Shown piece by piece: positions 35,700-44,639 of a stretch of 64,000 nt of DNA. The stretch is taken from positions 1 through 64,000 of the forward strand of contig CANCPF010000004.1 in NCBI GenBank assembly GCA_947379975.1, given 5' to 3'. Under the pieces are notes generated by a model. It was not told where the DNA came from, did no database searches, and saw nothing but the letters and a program-made list of their open reading frames with translations. Numbering within the stretch: position 1 is the first letter of the stretch; every line of letters begins with the position of its first letter. Both the position numbers and the translations under genes were made by a program. This DNA comes from Methylophilaceae bacterium. GTDB lineage: Bacteria > Pseudomonadota > Gammaproteobacteria > Burkholderiales > Methylophilaceae.

Positions 35700-35932
35700 T
35701 GGAGTTTGATAAGGAAGTGGACGCGACAGGACTGAAATGTCCATTACCCATTTTACGTTGTAAAAAAGCCTTGAGCGAAATAGAATCCGCTCAGGTACTA
35801 AAAATAACCGCTACCGACACGGGCGCAGTGAAAGATTTTAAAGCGTTTTGCACACAAACTGGCCATACACTTTTGCAGCTTGATGAGGCGAATAGTGTGT
35901 ATGTTTTTTACATCAAAAAACGCGTAGTTTAG
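35699..35932 (+). CDS. tusA: TusA/SirA-family sulfur carrier protein
   Basis: The 77 residues match TusA-type carriers: DATGLKCPLPILRCKKAL with the conserved CPxP whose Cys carries the persulfide, then TATDTGAVKDFKAFCTQTGH. TusA in E. coli feeds tRNA 2-thiolation and cofactor synthesis; in sulfur oxidisers such proteins shuttle sulfane sulfur. Pairing with a rhodanese is common for both roles, so the pathway is open. A terminator follows. Confidence 0.85.
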   Translation: MEFDKEVDATGLKCPLPILRCKKALSEIESAQVLKITATDTGAVKDFKAFCTQTGHTLLQLDEANSVYVFYIKKRVV

Positions 35933-35985
35933 TTTGTATTAAATGTATATTTTTTAAATACACCGCTCATAATCACTGTGAGATT

Positions 35986-36011
35986 AAAAAGGGAGCATCA
36001 GCTCCCTTTTT
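35986..36011. terminator. Bidirectional terminator between tusA and valS
   Basis: A perfect 11-bp stem (AAAAAGGGAGC at 35986-35996 with GCTCCCTTTTT at 36001-36011) and ATCA loop give a U tract on each strand. It ends both the tusA and valS transcripts, which converge here. Confidence 0.9.
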
Positions 36012-36057
36012 ATTATTCATGACTTTTCACTTAATACACTTGCCAATTAATCACCGA

Positions 36058-38916
36058 TCATTTTAACTTAGCCAACTGGTTTTGTAGCTTGTCGACACTG
36101 GCACTAAACTCTGCGACGCGAGCTTTTTCTTGCTCAACTACAGCAACTGGCGCGCGCGCTACAAAACTTTCGTTGTTAAGCTTGCCGTTAGCCTTGCTAA
36201 TTTCGCCTGCTAGTCGGGCAATTTCTTTACCCAAGCGCTCTTTCTCAGCGGCCACATCAATCTCAACTTTTAGCATCAGCTTAAAGTCTTCAACCAACAT
36301 CACTGGCGCGTCTGCTTCTGGCAATTCAGTCACAATAGCGACATCTTCTAGCTTAGCCAGGGCTTTTAAATACGGTGCATATAGCGCTAACTTCTGCGCA
36401 TCTCCAGCGGCAATTAATGGCACACGCGCCGCAGGAGAAATATTCATTTCCCCACGTAGGCTACGGCAGGCATCAACCGCTTGCTTGAGTAAAGCCACCC
36501 AAGATTCTGCAGCTTCGTCTATTTTGCTCGCTTGAACTTTTGGATAAGACTGTAACATAATGCTAGCGCCAGAAGCGTCAGCCTTAATTCTGCCGCTCAT
36601 AGGGCCTATGGTTTGCCAAATTTCTTCGGTAATAAACGGCATAATCGGGTGCGCTAAACGCAATATTGTTTCTAGCACTCTTAACAATGTACGACGCGTT
36701 GCGCGCTGTTCTGCATCGCTGCCGTTTTGTACTTGTACTTTTGCCAGCTCTAAATACCAATCGCAATATTGATCCCAGACAAATTCATAAATCGCTTTTG
36801 CCGCCAGATCAAAACGGTAGTCGGTAAAGGCTTTTTCAACCTCAGCTTCTGTCCGTTGCAAGGCTGAAACTATCCAGCGATCTGGTTGAGAGAAGCTCAA
36901 ATAGCCCTCAGCTTGCGTACTACAATCTTCTATACCGCAATCTTGGCCTTCTGTGTTCATCAACACAAAGCGCGTGGCGTTCCAAAGTTTATTGCAAAAG
37001 TTACGGTAGCCGTCGCAGCGTTGTAAATCAAATTTAATATCGCGACCTGGGCTGGCTAACGCAGCAAAGGTAAATCGCAGCGCATCTGTACCATAAGCAT
37101 TAATACCTTCCGGGAATTCTTTGCGCGTGTTTTTCTCAATTTTTGTCGCATCTTTTGGATTCATTAAGCCAGTAGTGCGCTTTTTAATCAAATCTTCCAA
37201 ACTAATGCCATCAATCAAATCAATCGGATCGAGCACATTGCCTTTAGATTTACTCATCTTTTGGCCTTCAGCGTCGCGAATCAAGCCATGCACATACACA
37301 TGTTTGAACGGAATTTTGCCGGTGATGTGTTTGGTCATCATGACCATACGCGCCACCCAGAAAAATATAATATCGAACCCTGTGACTAGTACGCTAGAAG
37401 GCAGAAACTGTTGCAAGGCTTGGTTTTGCGCATCAATCGCCTCATCGCCGGTCCAATCTAAGGTTGAAAACGGCCATAAAGCGGATGAATACCAAGTATC
37501 TAGCACATCATTATCACGGGTTAAATAGCCGGAATAACCATCGACTGCTGCCAGTTTTTTTGCCTCGACTTCATCGTGCGCGACATAGACTTTGCCATTT
37601 TCACCATACCAAGCAGGAATCTGATGGCCCCACCATAATTGGCGTGAAATACACCAATCTTGGATATTGTTCAGCCACTGGTTATAAGTATTTACCCAGT
37701 TTTCAGGGTAAAACTTAATTTCGCCACTAGCGACTACATCCAAAGCTTTTTGCGTAATGCTTTTGCCATCGGCGCTAGGCTTACTCATAGCAACAAACCA
37801 TTGGTCAGTCAGCATAGGCTCAATAATCACGCCAGTACGGTCACCGCGTGGCACTTTGAGTTTGTGTTTGTCAGTTTTAACTAAATAACCTTGTGCGTCT
37901 AGATCTGCCACCACTTGCTTACGTGCCGCAAAGCGTTCTAAACCTTGATATTGCTCAGGTGCGGCATGATTGACAAAGCCTTCTAAAGTGAGAATGCCTA
38001 TCATGGCTAGACCATGACGCTGACCAACCGCATAGTCGTTAAAATCGTGCGCTGGCGTTACTTTAACCACGCCAGTGCCAAACTCTTTATCGACATAATC
38101 ATCAGCAATAATAGGGATTTCACGATCGCATAACGGCAATTTTACATGCTGACCTATCAGATGCATATAACGCTCATCTTCAGGATGCACCATCACAGCG
38201 ACATCGCCCAACATCGTTTCTGGACGCGTTGTGGCCACGGTAAGTGTGCCTTCACCGCTAGCAAGTGGATAGTTGATGTGCCACATAGAGCCATCTTCTT
38301 CTTCCTGTACTACTTCTAAATCTGAAACGGCAGTGCCTAATTTCACATCCCAATTGACCAAGCGTTTGCCGCGATAAATCAGACCTTCGTTATACAAACG
38401 GACAAAGGTTTCGGTCACGGTTTTATTCAAACCTTCATCCATCGTGAAGCGCTCGCGGCTCCAATCTGGCGACGTGCCTAGACGGCGCATTTGTTTCGTA
38501 ATGGTATTACCTGAGTATTCTTTCCATTCCCAAACTTTTTCTAAAAATTTCTCACGGCCTAAATCATGGCGGCTAACACCTTGCGCGTCCAACTGACGCT
38601 CTACCACTATTTGCGTAGCAATGCCGGCATGATCTGTGCCAGGTTGCCATAGCGTATTATCGCCACACATACGGTGATAACGCGTCAGTGCATCCATCAG
38701 TGTTTGGTTGAAGCCATGCCCCATGTGCAGCGTGCCGGTAACGTTTGGTGGTGGAAGCAGGATGCAGAAATTATCTTTAACTTCTGGGTTCAAGCCTGCA
38801 GCATAATAGCCTTTACTCTCCCAAAATTCATACCAGTGACTTTCAATGGTTTTTGGATCGAAGGATTTAGCAAGTTCACGAGCTAGCGCGTTTGTTGGTG
38901 TATTTAGAGTAGTCAT
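36058..38916 (-). CDS. valS: Valyl-tRNA synthetase
   Basis: ValS charges tRNA-Val. The 952 residues equal the E. coli length. They contain the HIGH-type motif PPPNVTGTLHMGHGF, WQPGTDHAGIATQ, editing-domain segments (TTRPETMLGDVAVMVHPED), the signature KMSKSKGNVLDP and a C-terminal coiled coil (EKERLGKEIARLAGEISKA) that contacts tRNA. It stands alone between two convergent or distant neighbours. Confidence 0.97.
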   Translation of the reverse strand: MTTLNTPTNALARELAKSFDPKTIESHWYEFWESKGYYAAGLNPEVKDNFCILLPPPNVTGTLHMGHGFNQTLMDALTRYHRMCGDNTLWQPGTDHAGIATQIVVERQLDAQGVSRHDLGREKFLEKVWEWKEYSGNTITKQMRRLGTSPDWSRERFTMDEGLNKTVTETFVRLYNEGLIYRGKRLVNWDVKLGTAVSDLEVVQEEEDGSMWHINYPLASGEGTLTVATTRPETMLGDVAVMVHPEDERYMHLIGQHVKLPLCDREIPIIADDYVDKEFGTGVVKVTPAHDFNDYAVGQRHGLAMIGILTLEGFVNHAAPEQYQGLERFAARKQVVADLDAQGYLVKTDKHKLKVPRGDRTGVIIEPMLTDQWFVAMSKPSADGKSITQKALDVVASGEIKFYPENWVNTYNQWLNNIQDWCISRQLWWGHQIPAWYGENGKVYVAHDEVEAKKLAAVDGYSGYLTRDNDVLDTWYSSALWPFSTLDWTGDEAIDAQNQALQQFLPSSVLVTGFDIIFFWVARMVMMTKHITGKIPFKHVYVHGLIRDAEGQKMSKSKGNVLDPIDLIDGISLEDLIKKRTTGLMNPKDATKIEKNTRKEFPEGINAYGTDALRFTFAALASPGRDIKFDLQRCDGYRNFCNKLWNATRFVLMNTEGQDCGIEDCSTQAEGYLSFSQPDRWIVSALQRTEAEVEKAFTDYRFDLAAKAIYEFVWDQYCDWYLELAKVQVQNGSDAEQRATRRTLLRVLETILRLAHPIMPFITEEIWQTIGPMSGRIKADASGASIMLQSYPKVQASKIDEAAESWVALLKQAVDACRSLRGEMNISPAARVPLIAAGDAQKLALYAPYLKALAKLEDVAIVTELPEADAPVMLVEDFKLMLKVEIDVAAEKERLGKEIARLAGEISKANGKLNNESFVARAPVAVVEQEKARVAEFSASVDKLQNQLAKLK

Positions 38917-39013
38917 ATAGGCATAATTTTACCACAGCCGCTTTCAGCTATGAATAATCTACTTTGGCTGGTAATTAATGTGTTTCAGCTTTGCACAAGT
39001 TAAGCTTGCCGCC

Positions 39014-40252
39014 TTATGGCTTTCTAAAATCCCCATCACCTAGCATCAGCGGCCCAACTTTTTCCCAATACTTAGAAAAACGTTTTAGGTGTTGTCGGCT
39101 AATTTCCACTTCGGCAAACTTAGTGGCAGGCTGCCATTCAGGTGAAAATGGCATGAGCCGTTGTTTAATTTTAGTATTTGGCGTGTCTTGCGTAATAACC
39201 TGACCCACGCCGCGTGCCGTCAGCACTTCATAAGTATCACCCAACCAAACTTCCACATCTTCCATTTCACTCAAACAGTCAGCGACAAACTGCAAGCGAT
39301 TAAGCGACCACTCACCATGAATTTGCGGATCAAATACAAAAATTTTAGGCAACTGCCTCATGAGTAAAACGTGTGCAGCAGAAAGCATTTCATCATGTAT
39401 AAAAACCGCGAGGCCTGAAACGCCAGAAATTGCATGTTTAGCTGGCGGCGTTAGCGTATATTGTTTAGCTGTTGGCAACAGCGCCGCTTTAAATAGACGC
39501 TCATTTAATACTTCGTAACTTGCATCGAAGGGACAAGCAGCGGTACAACCCGCGCAATATTTGTCACCAGTAAATCTGGCTAAGTTCTCTTTGTTAAAAA
39601 AATAAGGTTTTGCGCTAAAAGTAGACGCCACCCATTGCCATGAAAGATGATTGCTGGCGCTATCACCGTCCAGCAGATGCGCTTCAAACCAATCCGCGGC
39701 TGCACGCCAATCTATTTTAAGATGATGCACAACATAACTGGCAAACCACATACGCGCGTGGTTATGCATGTAACCGGTATCTAGTAGCTCATGAACAAAA
39801 CCATCCATACAGGGCAAACCAGTGTTGCCTTTTGTGACGAAATCGTTCAAAGGAGCATAGCCAATGTCAACTTTGGACGGCTCCATCTCACTATAAATGG
39901 CGTTGCCCTCAGCAAACCAAACTTGCCGCCAATAATCGCGCCAAGCAAATTCAAATAACAATTTTTCTGCCGACCGTCCAAAGCGAGTTTTTATCGTAGT
40001 AAAAGATTCATTTAAAGTAATACAGCCGTGTCTTAAATAAGGGGACAAATGCGTCACCGCGCCATTGATGAAATTGCGGTTACTATTATAGGCAACCGCA
40101 TCAATATCATTGAGTTTTTTCAGGCCATTAACACGCCCGCCAGCCCATTTATGCTGCAAATCAGGACCTATGGCGGCAGGAAATTGACGCTTAATATATT
40201 GCAAACGCTCTTCAGCGTCACAAGGGATGCTGAGTTTCTCTACGTGGCTCAT
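39014..40252 (-). CDS. Photolyase/cryptochrome-like protein with FAD domain first
   Basis: Residues of about 15-255 match the FAD-binding domain normally found at the C-terminus of photolyases. The matches are LSPYLRHGCITL, FEFAWRDYWRQV, GYMHNHARMWFASYVVHH, DWFEAHLLDGD and SNHLSWQWVAS followed by KPYFFNKEN. The family's N-terminal Rossmann-like antenna domain is missing in front. Residues of about 280-365 instead carry a similar alpha/beta pattern (GLAVFIHDEMLS, KIFVFDPQ, SLNRLQFVADCLSEM, VEVWLGDTYEVL), so the domain order looks swapped. A CAGCTAACPFD motif (Cys 233, 236, 240) follows the FAD core. The 412-residue start at ATG 40252 is preferred to GTG 40264. Light-driven DNA repair or blue-light sensing is likely; which is unknown. 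Confidence 0.8.
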   Translation of the reverse strand: MSHVEKLSIPCDAEERLQYIKRQFPAAIGPDLQHKWAGGRVNGLKKLNDIDAVAYNSNRNFINGAVTHLSPYLRHGCITLNESFTTIKTRFGRSAEKLLFEFAWRDYWRQVWFAEGNAIYSEMEPSKVDIGYAPLNDFVTKGNTGLPCMDGFVHELLDTGYMHNHARMWFASYVVHHLKIDWRAAADWFEAHLLDGDSASNHLSWQWVASTFSAKPYFFNKENLARFTGDKYCAGCTAACPFDASYEVLNERLFKAALLPTAKQYTLTPPAKHAISGVSGLAVFIHDEMLSAAHVLLMRQLPKIFVFDPQIHGEWSLNRLQFVADCLSEMEDVEVWLGDTYEVLTARGVGQVITQDTPNTKIKQRLMPFSPEWQPATKFAEVEISRQHLKRFSKYWEKVGPLMLGDGDFRKP

Positions 40253-40424
40253 TAAAATACTCACTTGAAAGTTCTGACTCGGTTTAATGGCATACTGTTT
40301 ATAAATACAGCTTATTTACGAAGTTTTTCTAAACTTTATATGTCACACTTTTTATTGGATTGTTGTGCAATAATAATCGTTCAAAGAATGTGTCGTTAAA
40401 TTAAAATTCTACCAAGGGTAAAAA

Positions 40425-40874
40425 ATGATAGAACCAATGTGGATGTGGGGCGCGCTAGGTCTAGTTTTGCTTGGTATAGAAATGGCGACAGGCACTTTTT
40501 ACGTGCTTTGGTTTGGTGTCGCAGCATTATGTCTTGCGCTTGCAATATGGTTTTTTCCTGAAATGCCAAGCGCCGTTCAGTATGCAATGTTTTCTGTATT
40601 ATCCTTGGGTTCTTTAGCGACATGGCGTCTCATCTACAAAAAAACTGCGACAGATTCTCGCGTAGGGCAATCGCTTGGTGAAGAAATCGGCCGCGTAGGA
40701 ACGGTTAGTGAAACCTGCAGTGCAACTAAGAGCGGTAAAATTACTTTTACGCAAGGCTTGATGGGTAGTCGCATATGGGTTGCAGTAAGCAATGAGATCA
40801 TTGAAGTTGGTAGCAATGCCAAAGTAGTGGCGGTCGAAGGCAATGAGTTAAGAATTGTAAAAATTAGTGAATAG
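40425..40874 (+). CDS. NfeD family membrane protein
   Basis: The 149 residues have two or three transmembrane segments (MWMWGALGLVLLGIEMATG, FGVAALCLALAIWFF, YAMFSVLSLGSLATWRLIY) followed by a C-terminal OB-like beta domain (IGRVGTVSETCS to VVAVEGNELRIVKI). NfeD proteins pair with SPFH proteins and are thought to organise membrane microdomains or aid membrane-protein quality control. AAGGG lies ahead of the ATG. The SPFH gene follows after 35 nt. Confidence 0.85.
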   Translation: MIEPMWMWGALGLVLLGIEMATGTFYVLWFGVAALCLALAIWFFPEMPSAVQYAMFSVLSLGSLATWRLIYKKTATDSRVGQSLGEEIGRVGTVSETCSATKSGKITFTQGLMGSRIWVAVSNEIIEVGSNAKVVAVEGNELRIVKISE

Positions 40875-40909
40875 TTTTAAAAACATATATATCCATTTAG
40901 GAAGCCAAT

Positions 40910-41752
40910 ATGACCGAATTTAGTTTTGTACTGATATTTATAGCAATCGTTGCCATTATTAAAGGCGTCCGCATTGTGCCGCAGGGCGAAGAGTGGGTGG
41001 TTGAACGTTTAGGAAAATTTGCCGGCGCACTTAGCCCAGGACTACATGTCATTAATCCTGTTTTCAGCAAAATTAGCTATAAAGTGACCACCAAAGATAT
41101 TATTTTAGATGTGCCTCAGCAAGAAGTGATCACCCGAGATAATGCCGTAATTTTGGCCAATGCTATCGCATTTATTAAAGTCTCAAATATCGAACGCGCG
41201 GTGTATGGCATTGAAAATTTCAAAGAAGCCATGCGTAATATGGTGCAAACCAGCTTGCGCTCTATTATTGGCGGCATGGATTTGAACGAGGCGCTAACCT
41301 CACGTGACCGCATTAAAGCTGAGCTTAAGGCCGCCATTGCTGATGAAGCGCTTGATTGGGGCCTAACTGTTAAATCGGTAGAAATTCAAGACATCAAACC
41401 ATCTTCAAACATGCAAGATGCAATGGAAAGACAAGCAGCGGCAGAACGTGAACGGATTGCCGTAGTGACGGAAGCCGAAGGCGCTAAACAATCACTCATT
41501 TTAAATGCAGAAGCTAGGTTGGAAGCAGCGCGTAAAGATGCAGAAGCGCAAATGGTGGCAGCGCATGCTTCTGCTGAATCCATTAAATTTATTACGGAAG
41601 CAGTCAAAGAGAACAATGCCTCTGCCATGTTCTTATTGGGCGATCGCTACATTACCGCACTGCAAAGCATGTCATCATCGTCAAACAGTAAAATTATTGT
41701 GATGCCAGGTGATTTAGTCGGTGCGGTTAAATCTTTGGTGGGTGGTAAGTAA
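40910..41752 (+). CDS. qmcA: SPFH/stomatin-family protein (QmcA-like)
   Basis: The 280 residues have one N-terminal membrane anchor (FVLIFIAIVAIIKGV) and then the SPFH domain: VPQGEEWVVERLGKFAGALSPGLHVI, DVPQQEVITRDNAVI, RNMVQTSLRSIIGGMDLNEAL. The long Ala/Glu-rich helix (MERQAAAERERIAVVTEAEGAKQ) that makes oligomers is present, with an ending typical of the QmcA group (IVMPGDLVGAVKSL). It works with the upstream NfeD partner. A strong hairpin follows. Confidence 0.88.
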   Translation: MTEFSFVLIFIAIVAIIKGVRIVPQGEEWVVERLGKFAGALSPGLHVINPVFSKISYKVTTKDIILDVPQQEVITRDNAVILANAIAFIKVSNIERAVYGIENFKEAMRNMVQTSLRSIIGGMDLNEALTSRDRIKAELKAAIADEALDWGLTVKSVEIQDIKPSSNMQDAMERQAAAERERIAVVTEAEGAKQSLILNAEARLEAARKDAEAQMVAAHASAESIKFITEAVKENNASAMFLLGDRYITALQSMSSSSNSKIIVMPGDLVGAVKSLVGGK

Positions 41753-41760
41753 TTTTCTTA

Positions 41761-41792
41761 AATTCTCTACCTCTAAAAAGAGGTAGAGAATT
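41761..41792. terminator. Strong hairpin between qmcA and diguanylate cyclase gene
   Basis: A perfect 14-bp inverted repeat (41761-41774 with 41779-41792) closes an AAAA loop. It lies 8 nt after the qmcA stop and 40 nt after the convergent gene. No long T run follows on either strand, but the stem strength and position fit a shared terminator. Confidence 0.65.
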
Positions 41793-41832
41793 CATGTGCT
41801 TGATATTTCGTATGCGGGTGATTTAAACATGG

Positions 41833-42972
41833 CTAAGATTTCTGAGTATAAAAACGTATCTGGTTGCGGCCGTTCTGTTTTGCTTCGTACATAGCTACAT
41901 CTGCACATTTAATGATTTGATCTTGGCTGTATTCACTGCCATTAAATAGCATAATGCCAATGCTGGCAGTGCTAAGATGGTCTACTGTGGTCTCTGCTAC
42001 CCCGTTATCAGCAAGATTGAATATGTAGGGGACTGATAGCGCAGCTCGTACTTTTTCTGCGACGACTGCTGCTTGCATTTTTGCTGTTAAAAAATCTACG
42101 TCTAACTCATTTAGCATCACAACAAACTCATCACCGCCTAACCGCGCAACGGTATCTATTTTGCGTACGCAGTCATTAAGTCTGTCAGATACGCTCATTA
42201 GCATTAAATCACCTACGCTATGGCCATACTGGTCGTTTATTGGTTTGAAGTTATCTAAATCAAGCATGATTAATGCTGCATGTTGACCACTGCGGTTACA
42301 GGCCGTCATTATTTGTGTCAATCTATCGTTAAACAAGCGGCGGTTAGGAAGTTGCGTCAAGTGGTCGCGAAATGCTAAGTTACGTATTATTTCATCTGAT
42401 TTTTTTCGTAAAGTAATATCATGAATAATCGAAAAGAAAAGGTTCTTGCCTCTATAATCAACAGTGGAAATATGCACTTCAACTGTTTTAACTTCATTGC
42501 TAGCTAAACGATGCTCAAATATAAATCGGTTCTGAACCCCAAGAATTGCTTGCTGCCTTTGTTCATGAATTTCCGACTCGGGTTGTGCGTTGATTTTATT
42601 AACATCCATGCCACGCAAACTTTCCAATGAATAGCCGTAAAATTCGACTGCGGAAGGATTTGCATCAACAATCATGCCAGTTTCATAATTAATCAATAAC
42701 ATAATGGCATCATGCCGCTCGAATAGCTGGCGATAAATTTCCTCGCTTTCTCGTAAATCAGCCATAGAAGCAACTTTATTGGAAAGCGCGGGTTTCTTCA
42801 TACCGAATGTTTGTTGAGCAGGTGTAAGCGGTACCCGCTTAATAGATGGTTGCGAGGATGCTAAGTCTGTAATTGAGCGAGTTGTTAGTGTATCAATGAC
42901 CATGTTCAGACGCTTGATCTCGGCTAGTAAACCATGCTGGTTTATTTCATACGTGTTATCTTGCGGGAACAA
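41833..42972 (-). CDS. PAS-GGDEF diguanylate cyclase
   Basis: The 379-residue soluble protein has an N-terminal helical stretch and a PAS domain (about 75-195; IYRQLFERHDAIMLLINYET, VDANPSAVEFYGYSLESL, FSIIHDITLRKK). A GGDEF domain from about 205 follows (LAFRDHLTQLPNRRLFNDRL, MLDLDNFKPINDQYGH, ARLGGDEFVVM). The active-site GGDEF is intact, and the RKID five residues before it fits the RxxD product-inhibition site. It should make cyclic di-GMP under feedback control, triggered by an unknown PAS signal. No effector gene is adjacent. There is no EAL domain. Confidence 0.9.
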   Translation of the reverse strand: MFPQDNTYEINQHGLLAEIKRLNMVIDTLTTRSITDLASSQPSIKRVPLTPAQQTFGMKKPALSNKVASMADLRESEEIYRQLFERHDAIMLLINYETGMIVDANPSAVEFYGYSLESLRGMDVNKINAQPESEIHEQRQQAILGVQNRFIFEHRLASNEVKTVEVHISTVDYRGKNLFFSIIHDITLRKKSDEIIRNLAFRDHLTQLPNRRLFNDRLTQIMTACNRSGQHAALIMLDLDNFKPINDQYGHSVGDLMLMSVSDRLNDCVRKIDTVARLGGDEFVVMLNELDVDFLTAKMQAAVVAEKVRAALSVPYIFNLADNGVAETTVDHLSTASIGIMLFNGSEYSQDQIIKCADVAMYEAKQNGRNQIRFYTQKS

Positions 42973-43316
42973 TACACTTCCTTAATTTTGCTTAATGAAA
43001 AAACGAGTTAAGTTTTATTTCAGTACTTTTTACAACACTTTATTATACCTAAGTGTATTTTAGTGCAAATGGTAATACTTTAGTATAATTTTTTGTAGTT
43101 GGTGTTATTAATTTGTCCTTGTATATTAAATGGTGATTCACGGATTAAAGGCACCGGCTAAAAGAGAAGTAAGCCGGCTTTATGGAAGTATTTGTATATC
43201 GATGTATTTGAAAAAATGAGGTATTGGACTGAATAAGTTGAAGTTTAGCTTAATCAAAAATCAGTACTTTATAAGCAAAAATTTGCAGGTTGGGAAGTTG
43301 ATTGTTACGGTTGAAT
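42973..43316. other. 344-nt AT-rich gap
   Basis: No gene or RNA is recognised. It should contain the promoter of the cyclase gene. A small hairpin (CCGGCT at 43154-43159 with AGCCGG at 43172-43177, 12-nt loop) lies about 140 nt past the end of the symporter gene and may end that transcript. Confidence 0.4.
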
Positions 43317-44555
43317 TTAGTGCTTAGCCTGAACTAACTTCTGAACCACCAAACTGCCTACCATATCGCCCTCAACATTGACTGTGGTGCGCAGAGTATC
43401 TAATAGCCTATCAATCGGCAGTAAAATAGCAATGGCTTCTGCCGGCAATCCTACTGATTGTAGCACCATCACCATGGTCACCATGCCAGCACTGGGAATG
43501 CCAGGTGCGCCCATCGCAGCAATCATAGCGGTAAAGAATACTATTAGCTGCTGTGCAAAACTTAACTCAATACCGGCTAAATTAGCAATGAATAATGCAG
43601 CAGCAGCTTCGTATAAAGCCGTGCCATCCATATTGATAGTCGCGCCTAACGGGATGACAAAACCGGCGATTTCTGGCTTCACTTTTAAATGCTGGGTAGC
43701 GCAACGCAAGCTAACAGGTAGCGTGGCCGAGCTAGAGCTGGTCGCAAAAGCTGTGACCAAGGCTTCCCGTGCTCCACGCCAAAACCACAGCGGCGATTTC
43801 TTGGTGAATAGATACAAGATTAAGGGCAATATTACTACGCCGTGTAATAAGGTTGTACCTATCACCACTGCGACAAACTTGGCCAAGGTGCTCAACATTG
43901 CCACATCTTGCACGGCGACTAGCTTAATGAGTAGCGCCATAATGCCCAATGGCGCTAAGCGCATCACCCAACCGACTATTTGCATAGTCACTTCTAGACC
44001 TTCTTGCAATACCGAGAGTATGTTTTTGTAACGCTCGCCACCCATCACTAACGTAATGCCCAAAATAAGCGCAAAAGTAACCACTGCCAACACGTTTCCT
44101 TGCGATAAGGCTGTGAACGGATTGATGAATAAGCCATGCAGAAACTGTGCAAAGAACTCTGCTAGAGGTAACTGCTTGGCTTCAAAATTTTGCATGGCAT
44201 GTTCAAACATGGCTAAATGCAAGCCTGCGCCGGGCTTAAAGTAATTGCCAGCAATAAGGGCAAGGCTAATGGCGATGGCCATGCTCAAAATGAAAAATAC
44301 TAGCGTTGTTACCCAAACGCGATGCATTTGTTGATGTTGCCGCAAGTTAGCAATGCCCACAGCAATGGAGCAGAACACCAGCGGAATTAAAATCATTTTG
44401 AGTAAATCAATAAACAGCGTACCGACAAGTCCAGAAGCATATAGACCGGTTTGTACTACGTTGTTTTCAGCACCCATTTTGTGAAAATATAAGCCAATAA
44501 CAACCCCAAAAACTGCACCTAAGAGAATCTGGATATTGAGGCTAGGAAGTTTCAT
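43317..44555 (-). CDS. Dicarboxylate/amino acid:cation symporter (DAACS family)
   Basis: The 412 residues form the fold of glutamate or dicarboxylate symporters, with about eight transmembrane helices and two re-entrant loops. The serine-rich hairpin ATSSSSATLPVSL and the signature GATINMDGTALYEAA are intact, as are GAPGIPSAGMVTMVMVL and PIDRLLDTLRTTVNVEGD with the substrate-binding Asp and Asn. It could take up glutamate, aspartate or C4-dicarboxylates; the sequence does not decide between the GltP and DctA types. It stands alone with about 84 nt before rsmB. Confidence 0.88.
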   Translation of the reverse strand: MKLPSLNIQILLGAVFGVVIGLYFHKMGAENNVVQTGLYASGLVGTLFIDLLKMILIPLVFCSIAVGIANLRQHQQMHRVWVTTLVFFILSMAIAISLALIAGNYFKPGAGLHLAMFEHAMQNFEAKQLPLAEFFAQFLHGLFINPFTALSQGNVLAVVTFALILGITLVMGGERYKNILSVLQEGLEVTMQIVGWVMRLAPLGIMALLIKLVAVQDVAMLSTLAKFVAVVIGTTLLHGVVILPLILYLFTKKSPLWFWRGAREALVTAFATSSSSATLPVSLRCATQHLKVKPEIAGFVIPLGATINMDGTALYEAAAALFIANLAGIELSFAQQLIVFFTAMIAAMGAPGIPSAGMVTMVMVLQSVGLPAEAIAILLPIDRLLDTLRTTVNVEGDMVGSLVVQKLVQAKH

Positions 44556-44639
44556 GGGTTCGACTCTTTAAAAGGCGTGAAGGCAATGAAGTGTTTTGCT
44601 CGTCAATACCGATTTTTGGGAATGGCGAGCTTAGGTTTT

